Assembly (NCBI GenBank): GCA_965658445.1
Contig: CBFHSF010000009.1
Span: forward strand, 40,953 to 104,952
Length of the DNA stretch: 64,000 bases
Direction: 5' to 3'
Source of the DNA: CBFHSF01 sp965658445
Lineage (GTDB): Bacteria > Bacteroidota > Bacteroidia > Flavobacteriales > Schleiferiaceae
In this document: piece after piece, positions 8,773 to 15,663 of the stretch
Layout: each line of letters opens with the position of its first letter
Numbering within the stretch: the stretch's first letter is position 1
Notes under the pieces: generated by a model
Seen by the model: only the letters and a program-made list of their open reading frames with translations
Told to the model about the DNA's origin: nothing
Databases searched by the model: none
Position numbers and translations under genes: made by a program

Positions 8773-9159
8773 ATGGGAGTTACACACACCATTGGTCGTA
8801 GAAAGACATCTGTTGCCAGAGTATTCGTTAAGGAAGGTAAAGGAGAAATCACTGTAAACAATCGCGCGGCTAACGATTACTTCGGTACTGACGCATTGGT
8901 TTACAAAGTGAACCAGCCTCTTATGCTTACTGAGAACGTTGACAAGTTCGACATTCAAGTAAACGTATTTGGAGGAGGAATCACTGGTCAAGCGGAAGCT
9001 ATCCGTTTGGGTATTTCTCGTGCACTTTGCGAAATGGATCCTGAGAACCGTACGGCTCTTAAGCCTCATGGACTTCTTACACGTGACCCACGTATGGTTG
9101 AACGTAAAAAATTCGGTCAGAAGAAAGCACGTAAGAAATTCCAGTTCTCTAAGCGTTAA
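8773..9159 (+). CDS. rpsI: Ribosomal protein S9 (uS9)
   Basis: Small-subunit protein whose basic C-terminal tail reaches the P-site tRNA. 128 residues, with GRRKTSVARV at 8-17, GGGITGQAEAIRLGISRAL, LLTRDPRMVERKKFGQKKARKKFQFSKR-type tail ending in KR. Classic rplM-rpsI pair, 2 bp spacing. The region after it leads into a structured spacer before rpsB. Confidence 0.97.
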   Translation: MGVTHTIGRRKTSVARVFVKEGKGEITVNNRAANDYFGTDALVYKVNQPLMLTENVDKFDIQVNVFGGGITGQAEAIRLGISRALCEMDPENRTALKPHGLLTRDPRMVERKKFGQKKARKKFQFSKR

Positions 9160-9187
9160 TATCGCTTATTGGAGATGGACTGACATC

Positions 9188-9251
9188 CCAGGCTCATATT
9201 CCTGGTTTAGAATCCAAATCCTCTGGATTTTACGTGGTAGACTACCAGAGG
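9188..9251 (+). promoter_or_regulatory. Structured rpsB leader with mutually exclusive hairpins
   Basis: Hairpin A: CCAGG 9188-9192 with CCTGG 9201-9205. Hairpin B: AATCC 9211-9215 with GGATT 9225-9229. Hairpin D: TGGTA 9235-9239 with TACCA 9243-9247. A competing 7-bp stem C, CCTCTGG 9220-9226 with CCAGAGG 9245-9251, cannot form together with B or D. It lies 40-100 nt before the rpsB ATG, a position where autoregulatory S2-binding leaders occur in other bacteria. Confidence 0.5.
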
Positions 9252-9290
9252 GTTGCTAAAGTAGAATGTAAACTAGACAAAAAAGAAATC

Positions 9291-10046
9291 ATGGCTAAAC
9301 AAGCTGAAATTCAAGAATTACTAGACGCCGGAGTACACTTCGGTCACCTTACTAGGAAGTGGAATCCCAACATGGCTCCTTACATCTTTATGGAGCGTAA
9401 CGGTATCCACATTATCGATCTTTACAAGACCCAAGCAAAACTCGCTGAAGCTGGGGAAGCAATGCAAAAGATCGCCGCTTCTGGACGTAAGATTCTTTTC
9501 GTAGCTACTAAGAAGCAAGCGAAAGAAATCGTGGCTGAGTATGCAAAGAGCGTAAACATGCCTTATATCACCGAGCGTTGGCCAGGTGGTATGTTGACAA
9601 ACTTCGTTACTATCCGCAAAGCCATCAAGAAAATGGCAAACATCGACAAGATGAAGGCGGACGGTACTTTCAACACTCTTTCCAAGAGAGAGCGTTTGCA
9701 AGTAGATCGTCAACGTGCTAAGTTGGAAAAAGACCTCGGATCAATCGCTGACATGACTCGTTTGCCAGCCGCTGTATTTGTAGTTGATATCAACCGCGAA
9801 CACATCGCCATCAACGAGGCACACAAGCTAGGTATCCCAACCTTTGCAATGGTTGATACCAACTCTAATCCACTAGATGTTGAGTACGCTGTACCTTCTA
9901 ACGACGATGCTTCTAAATCCATTTCTATGGTAATGAAAGTATTGACTGAATACGTTAAAGAAGGATTGGCAACTCGCAAGTCAGACAAGGACAGAGCTTC
10001 TAAAGAGAAAATCGAAAAGAAAGCTGCCCAAGTCGCTAACGACTAA
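9291..10046 (+). CDS. rpsB: Ribosomal protein S2 (uS2)
   Basis: Small-subunit protein, 251 residues from the ATG at 9291 (MAKQAEIQELL, then DAGVHFGHLTRKWNPNM). An in-frame GTG further upstream (9234) would add residues translated from the leader hairpins and is rejected. Motifs include NGIHIIDLYKTQ, ITERWPGGMLTN and LPAAVFVVDINREHIAINEAHKLGIPT-type core. The C-terminus is Lys-rich. It pairs with tsf, as in most bacteria, with an intrinsic terminator between the two. Confidence 0.96.
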   Translation: MAKQAEIQELLDAGVHFGHLTRKWNPNMAPYIFMERNGIHIIDLYKTQAKLAEAGEAMQKIAASGRKILFVATKKQAKEIVAEYAKSVNMPYITERWPGGMLTNFVTIRKAIKKMANIDKMKADGTFNTLSKRERLQVDRQRAKLEKDLGSIADMTRLPAAVFVVDINREHIAINEAHKLGIPTFAMVDTNSNPLDVEYAVPSNDDASKSISMVMKVLTEYVKEGLATRKSDKDRASKEKIEKKAAQVAND

Positions 10047-10091
10047 GTATTCTAAATAAAAGGATTAGTTAACAGTTAGTAAACAATTTGG

Positions 10092-10126
10092 GAAGGGATA
10101 AAATGCAATTTTGTCCCTTCTTTTTT
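10092..10126 (+). terminator. Intrinsic terminator or attenuator between rpsB and tsf
   Basis: GAAGGGA (10092-10098) pairs with TCCCTTC (10114-10120), extended by AAAAT/ATTTT, and is followed by six T. It lies 29 bp before tsf, so partial termination would let tsf be read at a lower level or from its own promoter. Confidence 0.85.
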
Positions 10127-10154
10127 ACCGTTTAACATTTAAAATTTCAATACA

Positions 10155-10979
10155 ATGGCAAAGATCACTGCCGCTGACGTAAATAAGCTTAGAAAACAGA
10201 CCGGAGCAGGAATGATGGACTGTAAAAAAGCACTTGTAGAAGCAGAAGGAGATTTCGATAAAGCAATTGACTTGCTTCGCAAGAAAGGACAAAAAGTGGC
10301 TGCTAAGAGAGCGGATAGAGACGCTTCTGAAGGTGCAGTTATTGCTTTGACTTCTGATGACAACAAGAAAGGTATCGTAGTTATGGTTAACTGTGAGACT
10401 GACTTTGTTGCTAAGAACGAAAGCTTTGTTTCTTTGGCTACTCGCATTGCAGAAGTTGCATTGGCTAACTTCCCTGCGACTTTGGCTGACCTTAAAGCGG
10501 TTTCATTTGACGACTCAATGACTATAGAAGAGAAGTTGACTGAGCAAACAGGTGTTATTGGTGAGAAAATCGATATCGCTGGTTACGAAACTGCAGAAGG
10601 TGCTTTCGTTGCATCTTACATACACATGGGTAACAAGATTGCTACTTTGGTAACTCTTACAGAAGAGGCTGCTGAAGCAGGACGCGACGTAGCGATGCAA
10701 GCTGCTGCTATGAACCCACTCGCTCTTAACAAAGACGGCGTTTCTCAAGAGGCTATCGACAGAGAAATCGAAGTTGGTAAAGAGCAGGCTCGTGCAGAAG
10801 GCAAGCCAGAAGCTATGCTAGAAAAAATCGCAATGGGTAAATTGGGTAAGTTCTACAAAGAGAACACTTTGGTAGAGCAAGCATTCATCAAAGACTCTAA
10901 GATGTCTGTTGCTAAGTACCTAGACAGCGTAAAAAAAGGAATGGAAGTTACAGACTTTAAGCGTCTTGCTCTTGCATAA
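10155..10979 (+). CDS. tsf: Translation elongation factor Ts
   Basis: Guanine-nucleotide exchange factor for EF-Tu, 274 residues. The N-terminal UBA-like domain has KLRKQTGAGMMDCKKAL. The core contains VNCETDFVAKNE (TDFV motif contacting EF-Tu) and GNKIATLVTL, and the C-terminus ends in the usual helical module. It follows rpsB and precedes pyrH and frr, the conserved rpsB-tsf-pyrH-frr order. Confidence 0.97.
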   Translation: MAKITAADVNKLRKQTGAGMMDCKKALVEAEGDFDKAIDLLRKKGQKVAAKRADRDASEGAVIALTSDDNKKGIVVMVNCETDFVAKNESFVSLATRIAEVALANFPATLADLKAVSFDDSMTIEEKLTEQTGVIGEKIDIAGYETAEGAFVASYIHMGNKIATLVTLTEEAAEAGRDVAMQAAAMNPLALNKDGVSQEAIDREIEVGKEQARAEGKPEAMLEKIAMGKLGKFYKENTLVEQAFIKDSKMSVAKYLDSVKKGMEVTDFKRLALA

Positions 10980-10997
10980 TCCTTTTTGACACATACT

Positions 10998-11025
10998 AAA
11001 AGGCGCCCATTGGGCGCCTTTTTTT
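10998..11025 (+). terminator. Intrinsic terminator after tsf
   Basis: AAAAGGCGCC(CA) pairs with (T)GGCGCCTTTT across a short TTG loop and is followed by T-run to 11025. Perfect and GC-rich. Confidence 0.93.
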
Positions 11026-11123
11026 GTGGAATAAATTCTTCCACCCCTTTATATACTCGGTTACTGTATTATATTTGTGACACTGAATTTATGACTGGAT
11101 TTTTTACGCGTAAAGACACCCCG

Positions 11124-11831
11124 ATGAAATACAAAAGAATATTGCTGAAGCTGAGTGGAGAAGCCTTGATGGGAGAGTTGGACTTTGGAATCAACCCCGA
11201 TCAGCTTCAAGCATACGCACAAGAGATCAAGCAAGTGGTAGATATGGGTGTGGAAGTCGGCATCGTAATTGGCGGCGGAAATATCTTTAGAGGCCTCAAG
11301 GGAGTAGGTCAAGGAATGGACAGAGTGCAAGGGGACCACATGGGAATGTTGGCCACCATGATCAACGGATTGGCATTGCAATCGGCTCTTGAAGAAATCG
11401 GTGTAAAAACGCGTCTTCAGTCAGCCATTGAGATGAATAAAATTGCCGAGCCCTTTATTCGCAGACGCGCGGTTCGTCACCTAGAAAAGGGACGCGTTGT
11501 AATTTTTGGAGCCGGAACCGGTAACCCATACTTCACTACAGATACAGCGGCAACGCTTCGCGCCATTGAGATTCAGGCGGACGTAATTCTCAAGGGAACC
11601 CGCGTAGATGGTATCTACACTGCGGATCCCGAGAAAGACGACACCGCAACCAAGTACGAGAACATTACCTTTGAAGAGGTTTACGATAAAGGACTCAACG
11701 TGATGGACATGACGGCCTTTACTTTGAGTAAAGAAAATCAATTGCCTATTTTGGTTTTCGATATGAACATTCCCGGTAACTTGTGTAAAGTTATCGAAGG
11801 AGACAACGTGGGAACGTTGGTAAAAAATTAA
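11124..11831 (+). CDS. pyrH: UMP kinase
   Basis: Phosphorylates UMP to UDP in pyrimidine nucleotide synthesis (cytosolic, amino-acid-kinase fold). The start at ATG 11124 gives 235 residues beginning MKYKRILLKLSGEAL, the family norm. Earlier in-frame starts would read through the tsf terminator hairpin and are rejected. ATG 11091 (MTGFF) is a weaker alternative. Motifs: KLSGEALMG, GGGNIFRG, FAGAGTGNPYFTTD-like stretch, GTRVDGIYTADP. It ends 4 bp before frr. Confidence 0.95.
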   Translation: MKYKRILLKLSGEALMGELDFGINPDQLQAYAQEIKQVVDMGVEVGIVIGGGNIFRGLKGVGQGMDRVQGDHMGMLATMINGLALQSALEEIGVKTRLQSAIEMNKIAEPFIRRRAVRHLEKGRVVIFGAGTGNPYFTTDTAATLRAIEIQADVILKGTRVDGIYTADPEKDDTATKYENITFEEVYDKGLNVMDMTAFTLSKENQLPILVFDMNIPGNLCKVIEGDNVGTLVKN

Positions 11832-11835
11832 GACC

Positions 11836-12399
11836 ATGGAAGAAGAAATTAAATTCGTTTTTGACACTGCAAAAGAGGGAATGAACAAGGCCATCAGCCA
11901 CTTGGAGCACGCCTTGTTAAAAATTCGCGCCGGACGCGCCAACCCCGCCATGTTAGAATCTGTACGCGTAGATTACTACGGTTCTTCTACTCCATTGGCT
12001 CAAGTAGGTAACATCGCCACTCCCGACGCGAGAACGCTCACCGTTACGCCATGGGAAAAGACTTTGATGACTGAAATCGAAAAGGCCATCCTAAACGCAG
12101 GTTTGGGACTAAACCCTTCCAACAACGGAGAGATGGTAATCATCAACATCCCGCCTCTTACCGAAGACCGTAGAAAGGATTTGGTAAAGGCGGCTCGTGC
12201 CGAAGGAGAAGATGCCAAGGTTTCTATTCGCAACGTTCGCAAGGACGGCAATGACGAGATTAAAAAATTGGGCAACGACGGTCTTTCTGAGGACAACGTA
12301 AAGGACTTGGAGGCTGAAATGCAAGATTTGACCAATTCGTATTCTAAGAAAGTTGATGATATCCTAGCCACCAAAGAGGCGGATATCATGCACGTATAA
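11836..12399 (+). CDS. frr: Ribosome recycling factor
   Basis: Splits post-termination ribosomes with EF-G. 187 residues, usual length. Motifs: LLKIRAGRANPAML, VDYYGSSTPLAQVGNI, IPPLTEDRRKDLVKAA, VSIRNVRKDGNDEIKKL. It is co-transcribed with pyrH (4-bp spacing) and followed by an intrinsic terminator. Confidence 0.97.
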   Translation: MEEEIKFVFDTAKEGMNKAISHLEHALLKIRAGRANPAMLESVRVDYYGSSTPLAQVGNIATPDARTLTVTPWEKTLMTEIEKAILNAGLGLNPSNNGEMVIINIPPLTEDRRKDLVKAARAEGEDAKVSIRNVRKDGNDEIKKLGNDGLSEDNVKDLEAEMQDLTNSYSKKVDDILATKEADIMHV

Positions 12400-12430
12400 C
12401 ACGCACAAAATTGGAGGACACCTCCACTTG

Positions 12431-12460
12431 AGCCGCATCTACAGATGCGGCTTTTTGTTT
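12431..12460 (+). terminator. Intrinsic terminator after frr
   Basis: AGCCGCATC pairs with GATGCGGCT across a TACA loop, followed by TTTTTGTTTTT. Confidence 0.92.
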
Positions 12461-12510
12461 TTAGGTCCCGCCAAGAGCGTACGACCAAAAATTCTCACTA
12501 AATTGCTGTT

Positions 12511-13536
12511 ATGAATCCCAATTTAGATCCCACATCGGAACGATTTACTCCTGAGGAAAACGACATTGAGCGCAAACTCAGGCCGTCCCTGTTTGACGAC
12601 TTTGCCGGTCAGGAAAAGATTCTAGAGAACCTCAAGGTTTTTGTTTCCGCCGCATCTGCTCGCAACGAGGCCATGGATCACGTGCTCTTGCACGGACCTC
12701 CGGGATTGGGAAAAACCACCTTGGCCAACATCATTGCCAATGAATTGGGCGTGGGCATTAAAGTGACTTCAGGACCTGTACTGGAAAAGCCCGGTGACCT
12801 TGCCGGCTTGCTCACCAACCTCGAAGAAAGAGACGTCCTTTTTATCGATGAGATTCACCGACTCAGTCCCATTGTCGAAGAATATTTGTACTCGGCCATG
12901 GAGGACTTTATGATTGATATTATGATTGAAACGGGACCCAACGCGCGTTCGGTTCAAATCAACCTCAATCCCTTTACGCTTATTGGAGCGACGACTCGTT
13001 CGGGACTTTTGACTTCACCATTGCGCGCACGCTTTGGGATCAACTCTCGATTGGAGTACTACAGTACAGAACTCATTTCGGATATCATACAGAGATCCGC
13101 TCATATTCTCAACGTTCCCATTCTTGGCGATGCCTCTGTAGAGATCGCCCGCAGAAGCCGAGGAACTCCACGTATTGCCAACGCCCTTTTACGCCGCGTT
13201 CGGGACTTTGCACAAGTCAAAGGAAATGGCACCATAGACGTTGAAATTTCTCAATTTGGCCTCAATGCCTTGGACGTGGATGAACACGGTTTGGACGAGA
13301 TGGACAACAAGATTCTCACCACGCTGATAGAAAAGTTCAAAGGCGGTCCCGTAGGCCTTGGCAACTTGGCAACGGCTGTGGCCGAAGAGGCCGAAACCCT
13401 TGAAGAGGTCTACGAGCCCTTCCTCATCAAAGAAGGATTTTTGATGCGTACGCCCCGCGGTCGTGTAGCCACGGATTTGGCTTACAAGCACCTCGGACTC
13501 AAAAAGGCAGAAGGACAACAACGCGGACTGTTTTGA
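12511..13536 (+). CDS. ruvB: Holliday junction branch migration helicase RuvB
   Basis: AAA+ motor that drives branch migration with RuvA in recombinational repair. 341 residues. Walker A GPPGLGKTTLA near 67, Walker B LFIDEIHRLS near 112, sensor 1 IGATTRSG, and arginine-finger region SPLRARFG, then the winged-helix domain with RTPRGRVAT at the C-terminus. The stop TGA overlaps the TTG start of queG by 3 nt. ruvA lies about 8 kb downstream next to sprA rather than adjacent. Confidence 0.97.
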   Translation: MNPNLDPTSERFTPEENDIERKLRPSLFDDFAGQEKILENLKVFVSAASARNEAMDHVLLHGPPGLGKTTLANIIANELGVGIKVTSGPVLEKPGDLAGLLTNLEERDVLFIDEIHRLSPIVEEYLYSAMEDFMIDIMIETGPNARSVQINLNPFTLIGATTRSGLLTSPLRARFGINSRLEYYSTELISDIIQRSAHILNVPILGDASVEIARRSRGTPRIANALLRRVRDFAQVKGNGTIDVEISQFGLNALDVDEHGLDEMDNKILTTLIEKFKGGPVGLGNLATAVAEEAETLEEVYEPFLIKEGFLMRTPRGRVATDLAYKHLGLKKAEGQQRGLF

Positions 13537-14456
13537 CCCCTGCCGAAAGGCATACCAAAATCGTAAAAGAAAAGGCGGCAGAGCTGGGCTTTTTTGCCTG
13601 CAATATTGCCGTAGCACAAAGGCTTGACGCCGAGGCCTCCCAATTGGAGCAATGGCTCTCCTCGGGATACCACGCTTCCATGCAATGGATGGAGAATCAC
13701 TTTGATAAAAGGGTGGATCCCCGACAATTGGTCCCTGGAGCAAAATCTGTGGTGTCTTTGGGATTCAATTACTTCCCTGAGGCAGAACAACCTGAAGGCG
13801 TTCCTAAAATTGCCCGTTACGCCTACGGTCGAGACTACCACAAGGTCATCAAGAAAAAGCTACACACCTTTTTAAATTTTCTTCAAGAGGAAATTGGTGA
13901 AATCCACGGACGCGCCTTTGTAGATTCTGGCCCCGTCATGGAAAGACAGTGGGCTCAACGGTCCGGTTTAGGGTGGTTGGGAAAGAATGCGTTACTACTC
14001 ACCAAGGGCAGAGGTTCGTATTTCTTCCTCTCCGAATTGATATTGGATTTAGAGTTGATTCCAGATCCTCCCACCACAGATCACTGCGGTACGTGCACGG
14101 CCTGCATTGATGCCTGCCCCACAGACGCCATCGTAGCACCCCAAGTCATAGATTCCAATCGCTGCATTAGCCACGCCACCATAGAACTCAAAGAAAACAT
14201 CCCCGCCCATTTTTCTGGCCACATGGAGGGATGGGCATTTGGTTGTGACATCTGTCAAGAGGTATGCCCCTGGAATAGATTCTCAAAACCCCATTCAGAA
14301 CCTGATTTTAAGTCCCCTCACGAACGTTTAAACCTTTCCGCAGGTGATTGGGCAGAAATGACGGAAGAGGTCTTCTCAAAGCATTTTAATGGGACTCCGG
14401 TCCGCCGTGCGGGTTTGGACAAGATGAAGGGGAATGTGGGGCTCTATGAGCAGTAA
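13533..14456 (+). CDS. queG: Epoxyqueuosine reductase
   Basis: Iron-sulfur, cobalamin-dependent enzyme for the last step of queuosine synthesis in tRNA. 307 residues. The N-terminal cobalamin-binding half contains YGRDYHKVIKKK and GWLGKNALLL. The ferredoxin half shows two 4Fe-4S motifs, CGTCTACIDACPTDAI near 185 and CDICQEVCPWN near 240. The start is a TTG overlapping the ruvB stop; no ATG gives a better fit to the family N-terminus. The stop TAA lies inside the first unit of a 7-bp repeat array (TAACTAG). The usual C-terminal HEAT-like extension of longer homologues is absent, as in many short QueG proteins. Confidence 0.92.
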   Translation: MTPAERHTKIVKEKAAELGFFACNIAVAQRLDAEASQLEQWLSSGYHASMQWMENHFDKRVDPRQLVPGAKSVVSLGFNYFPEAEQPEGVPKIARYAYGRDYHKVIKKKLHTFLNFLQEEIGEIHGRAFVDSGPVMERQWAQRSGLGWLGKNALLLTKGRGSYFFLSELILDLELIPDPPTTDHCGTCTACIDACPTDAIVAPQVIDSNRCISHATIELKENIPAHFSGHMEGWAFGCDICQEVCPWNRFSKPHSEPDFKSPHERLNLSAGDWAEMTEEVFSKHFNGTPVRRAGLDKMKGNVGLYEQ

Positions 14457-14481
14457 CTAGTGACTAGTAACTGGTAACTAG
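14454..14481 (+). repeat. Heptamer array starting in the queG stop codon
   Basis: Four 7-bp units in register: TAACTAG, TGACTAG, TAACTGG, TAACTAG. The first three bases are the queG stop codon. The array carries stop codons in all three frames. Confidence 0.85.
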
Positions 14482-14506
14482 TGGAGGTAGTGCCTGATTC
14501 CTAGAA

Positions 14507-14659
14507 CCGCTGGCGCGGATTTTAAATCTCTGCCTATAGTTCGGTAGTTTCCTGTGTTTTTAACTACCCCGTCTTCGTCAGCCTAAGGCTAACGAATCCA
14601 CCCCTTCGCCAGCGAAGGGGAACGTTTTGGGCAGTAACTAGTCACCAGTCACCAGTCAC
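14507..14659 (-). repeat. Composite intergenic repeat element, copy 1 (minus orientation)
   Basis: Read on the minus strand: heptamers GTGACTG x3 ending at 14632-14659, AACGTTCCCC, the hairpin CCCCTTCG-loop-CGAAGGGG (14601-14620), GTGGATTCGT, GAAGACGGGGTAGTT (14562-14576), then AAATCCGCGCCAGCGG (14507-14522). The same modules occur in the same order at 58644-58844 on the plus strand. It occupies the space between convergent queG and the Omp28 lipoprotein gene. Confidence 0.8.
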
Positions 14660-14731
14660 ACAAAATGATCACGGTAGTTAGACTGAAGGATGAACCTCCT
14701 CCTTCGGAAAATGGAATAGTTTGAAAAAGAA

Positions 14732-14764
14732 AAAGCGCAGCATCGATTATCGAAACTGCGCTTT
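14732..14764 (-). terminator. Intrinsic terminator of the Omp28/DUF6029/TlpA operon
   Basis: AAAGCGCAG pairs with CTGCGCTTT (9 bp) and the inner CGAT/ATCG can extend it. On the minus strand it is followed by a T-rich tract (CTTTTTCTTTTTC). It lies 49 bp after the Omp28 stop. Confidence 0.8.
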
Positions 14765-14793
14765 GATATTTTAGGTGTTGTAACCGTGGATTT

Positions 14794-14815
14794 CCAAGTC
14801 CCCAGTCCCTAACTA
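14794..14815 (-). repeat. Heptamer array starting at the Omp28 lipoprotein stop codon
   Basis: On the minus strand: TAGTTAG, GGACTGG, GGACTTG, G. The first TAG is the stop codon of the lipoprotein gene. Polarity is opposite to the queG array, so the two face each other across the convergent intergenic region. Confidence 0.75.
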
Positions 14816-15652
14816 CGGTACATGCTCCTCCGTAACCTGCCAGATCTCCTGGTTGTCGGCGTCGTAGATAAACATGAGAGCGTATAAATTATCTTTGTTC
14901 CATGCAGTATCAAGTATTGCAGAACCAGAATACATTAGGGTGTCACCAATTAAAGCCGTCCCTGTGCTGATGCTCTTTCCCCAAGAACCATCAAGCCCAC
15001 CACGAAGCACATGTTGGTGTACATAGTTTTCGTTTCGGGTTCCATCAGGCATTTTCTGAGGTGAAACGATATCATTTTCGGTAATCATGACCATGAAATT
15101 CAAATTCCCAGTATACTCATCAAGAACAGGAACTTCAGCATTTACAGTTAAACGTCTATCTGCTTCATTGTAAGACAAAGTTGGAAGGATTTCGAACTTT
15201 GCTAATTCAGCTGTAAGGACAAATGCTTCTGAAGCCCAAGCAGAAAAGTTTTTCAAGTGACTAGATCCTCCTGTAGTATAATCAGATCTTGAAACCATCC
15301 CAGAAGGAAGGGTGGATAAACTGAAAAAGGTTTCATATTCGTTTCCAATGGAAGTTCTAAAGTCTGCTGGATAGTTTGCATCAGGTCCAGCAAAAAATTG
15401 GGTAACATGTATCCCTACAGCATAGACCCTGTTTCCAAATTCTAGGCCCTGGATTGTTTTTATCTCATCCGAAGCTTTCGGACAGTTATTACACTTGTGC
15501 CCAGTAAAATCTTCAATCAAAACCGAACGTAGAGTCTCTGTGGGAGCAGGGCCTCCGCCGCCGCTTCCGTCTTTGAGGGGATCTTCTACGATATCACAAC
15601 TCGCCAACGCAGACACGCTGAAGAGCGCGGCAAAAAATACTTTTGTTTTCAT
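14813..15652 (-). CDS. Omp28-related outer-membrane lipoprotein with thioredoxin-like CxxC
   Basis: 279 residues. Lipoprotein signal with lipobox ALASC (Cys19), a Gly-rich linker, then the Omp28 domain with VLIEDFTGHKCNNCPKA, a thioredoxin-like C54-N-N-C57. A beta-rich C-terminal domain follows. Omp28 was named from a Porphyromonas gingivalis surface protein. The role is not settled, but the CxxC suggests thiol chemistry at the cell envelope. It is last in a minus-strand run after TlpA and DUF6029 (11-bp gap), which supports a shared redox or surface function. The stop codon lies in a heptamer repeat. Confidence 0.88.
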   Translation of the reverse strand: MKTKVFFAALFSVSALASCDIVEDPLKDGSGGGGPAPTETLRSVLIEDFTGHKCNNCPKASDEIKTIQGLEFGNRVYAVGIHVTQFFAGPDANYPADFRTSIGNEYETFFSLSTLPSGMVSRSDYTTGGSSHLKNFSAWASEAFVLTAELAKFEILPTLSYNEADRRLTVNAEVPVLDEYTGNLNFMVMITENDIVSPQKMPDGTRNENYVHQHVLRGGLDGSWGKSISTGTALIGDTLMYSGSAILDTAWNKDNLYALMFIYDADNQEIWQVTEEHVP

Positions 15653-15663
15653 CTTTATTCTCC

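Noticed and set aside
9234..9290. Extended start of ribosomal protein S2
   Set aside because: It would translate the structured leader. Family N-terminus begins at ATG 9291.
10986..11123. Extended start of UMP kinase
   Set aside because: The added region contains the tsf terminator; family start is ATG 11124.
14454..14481. TAACTAGTGACTAG-like sequences as cloning-vector or synthetic stop-cassette contamination
   Set aside because: Many diverged copies occur between native genes on both strands, with related units (TAACAGG, GGACTTG, CCTGTTN) that no vector contains.
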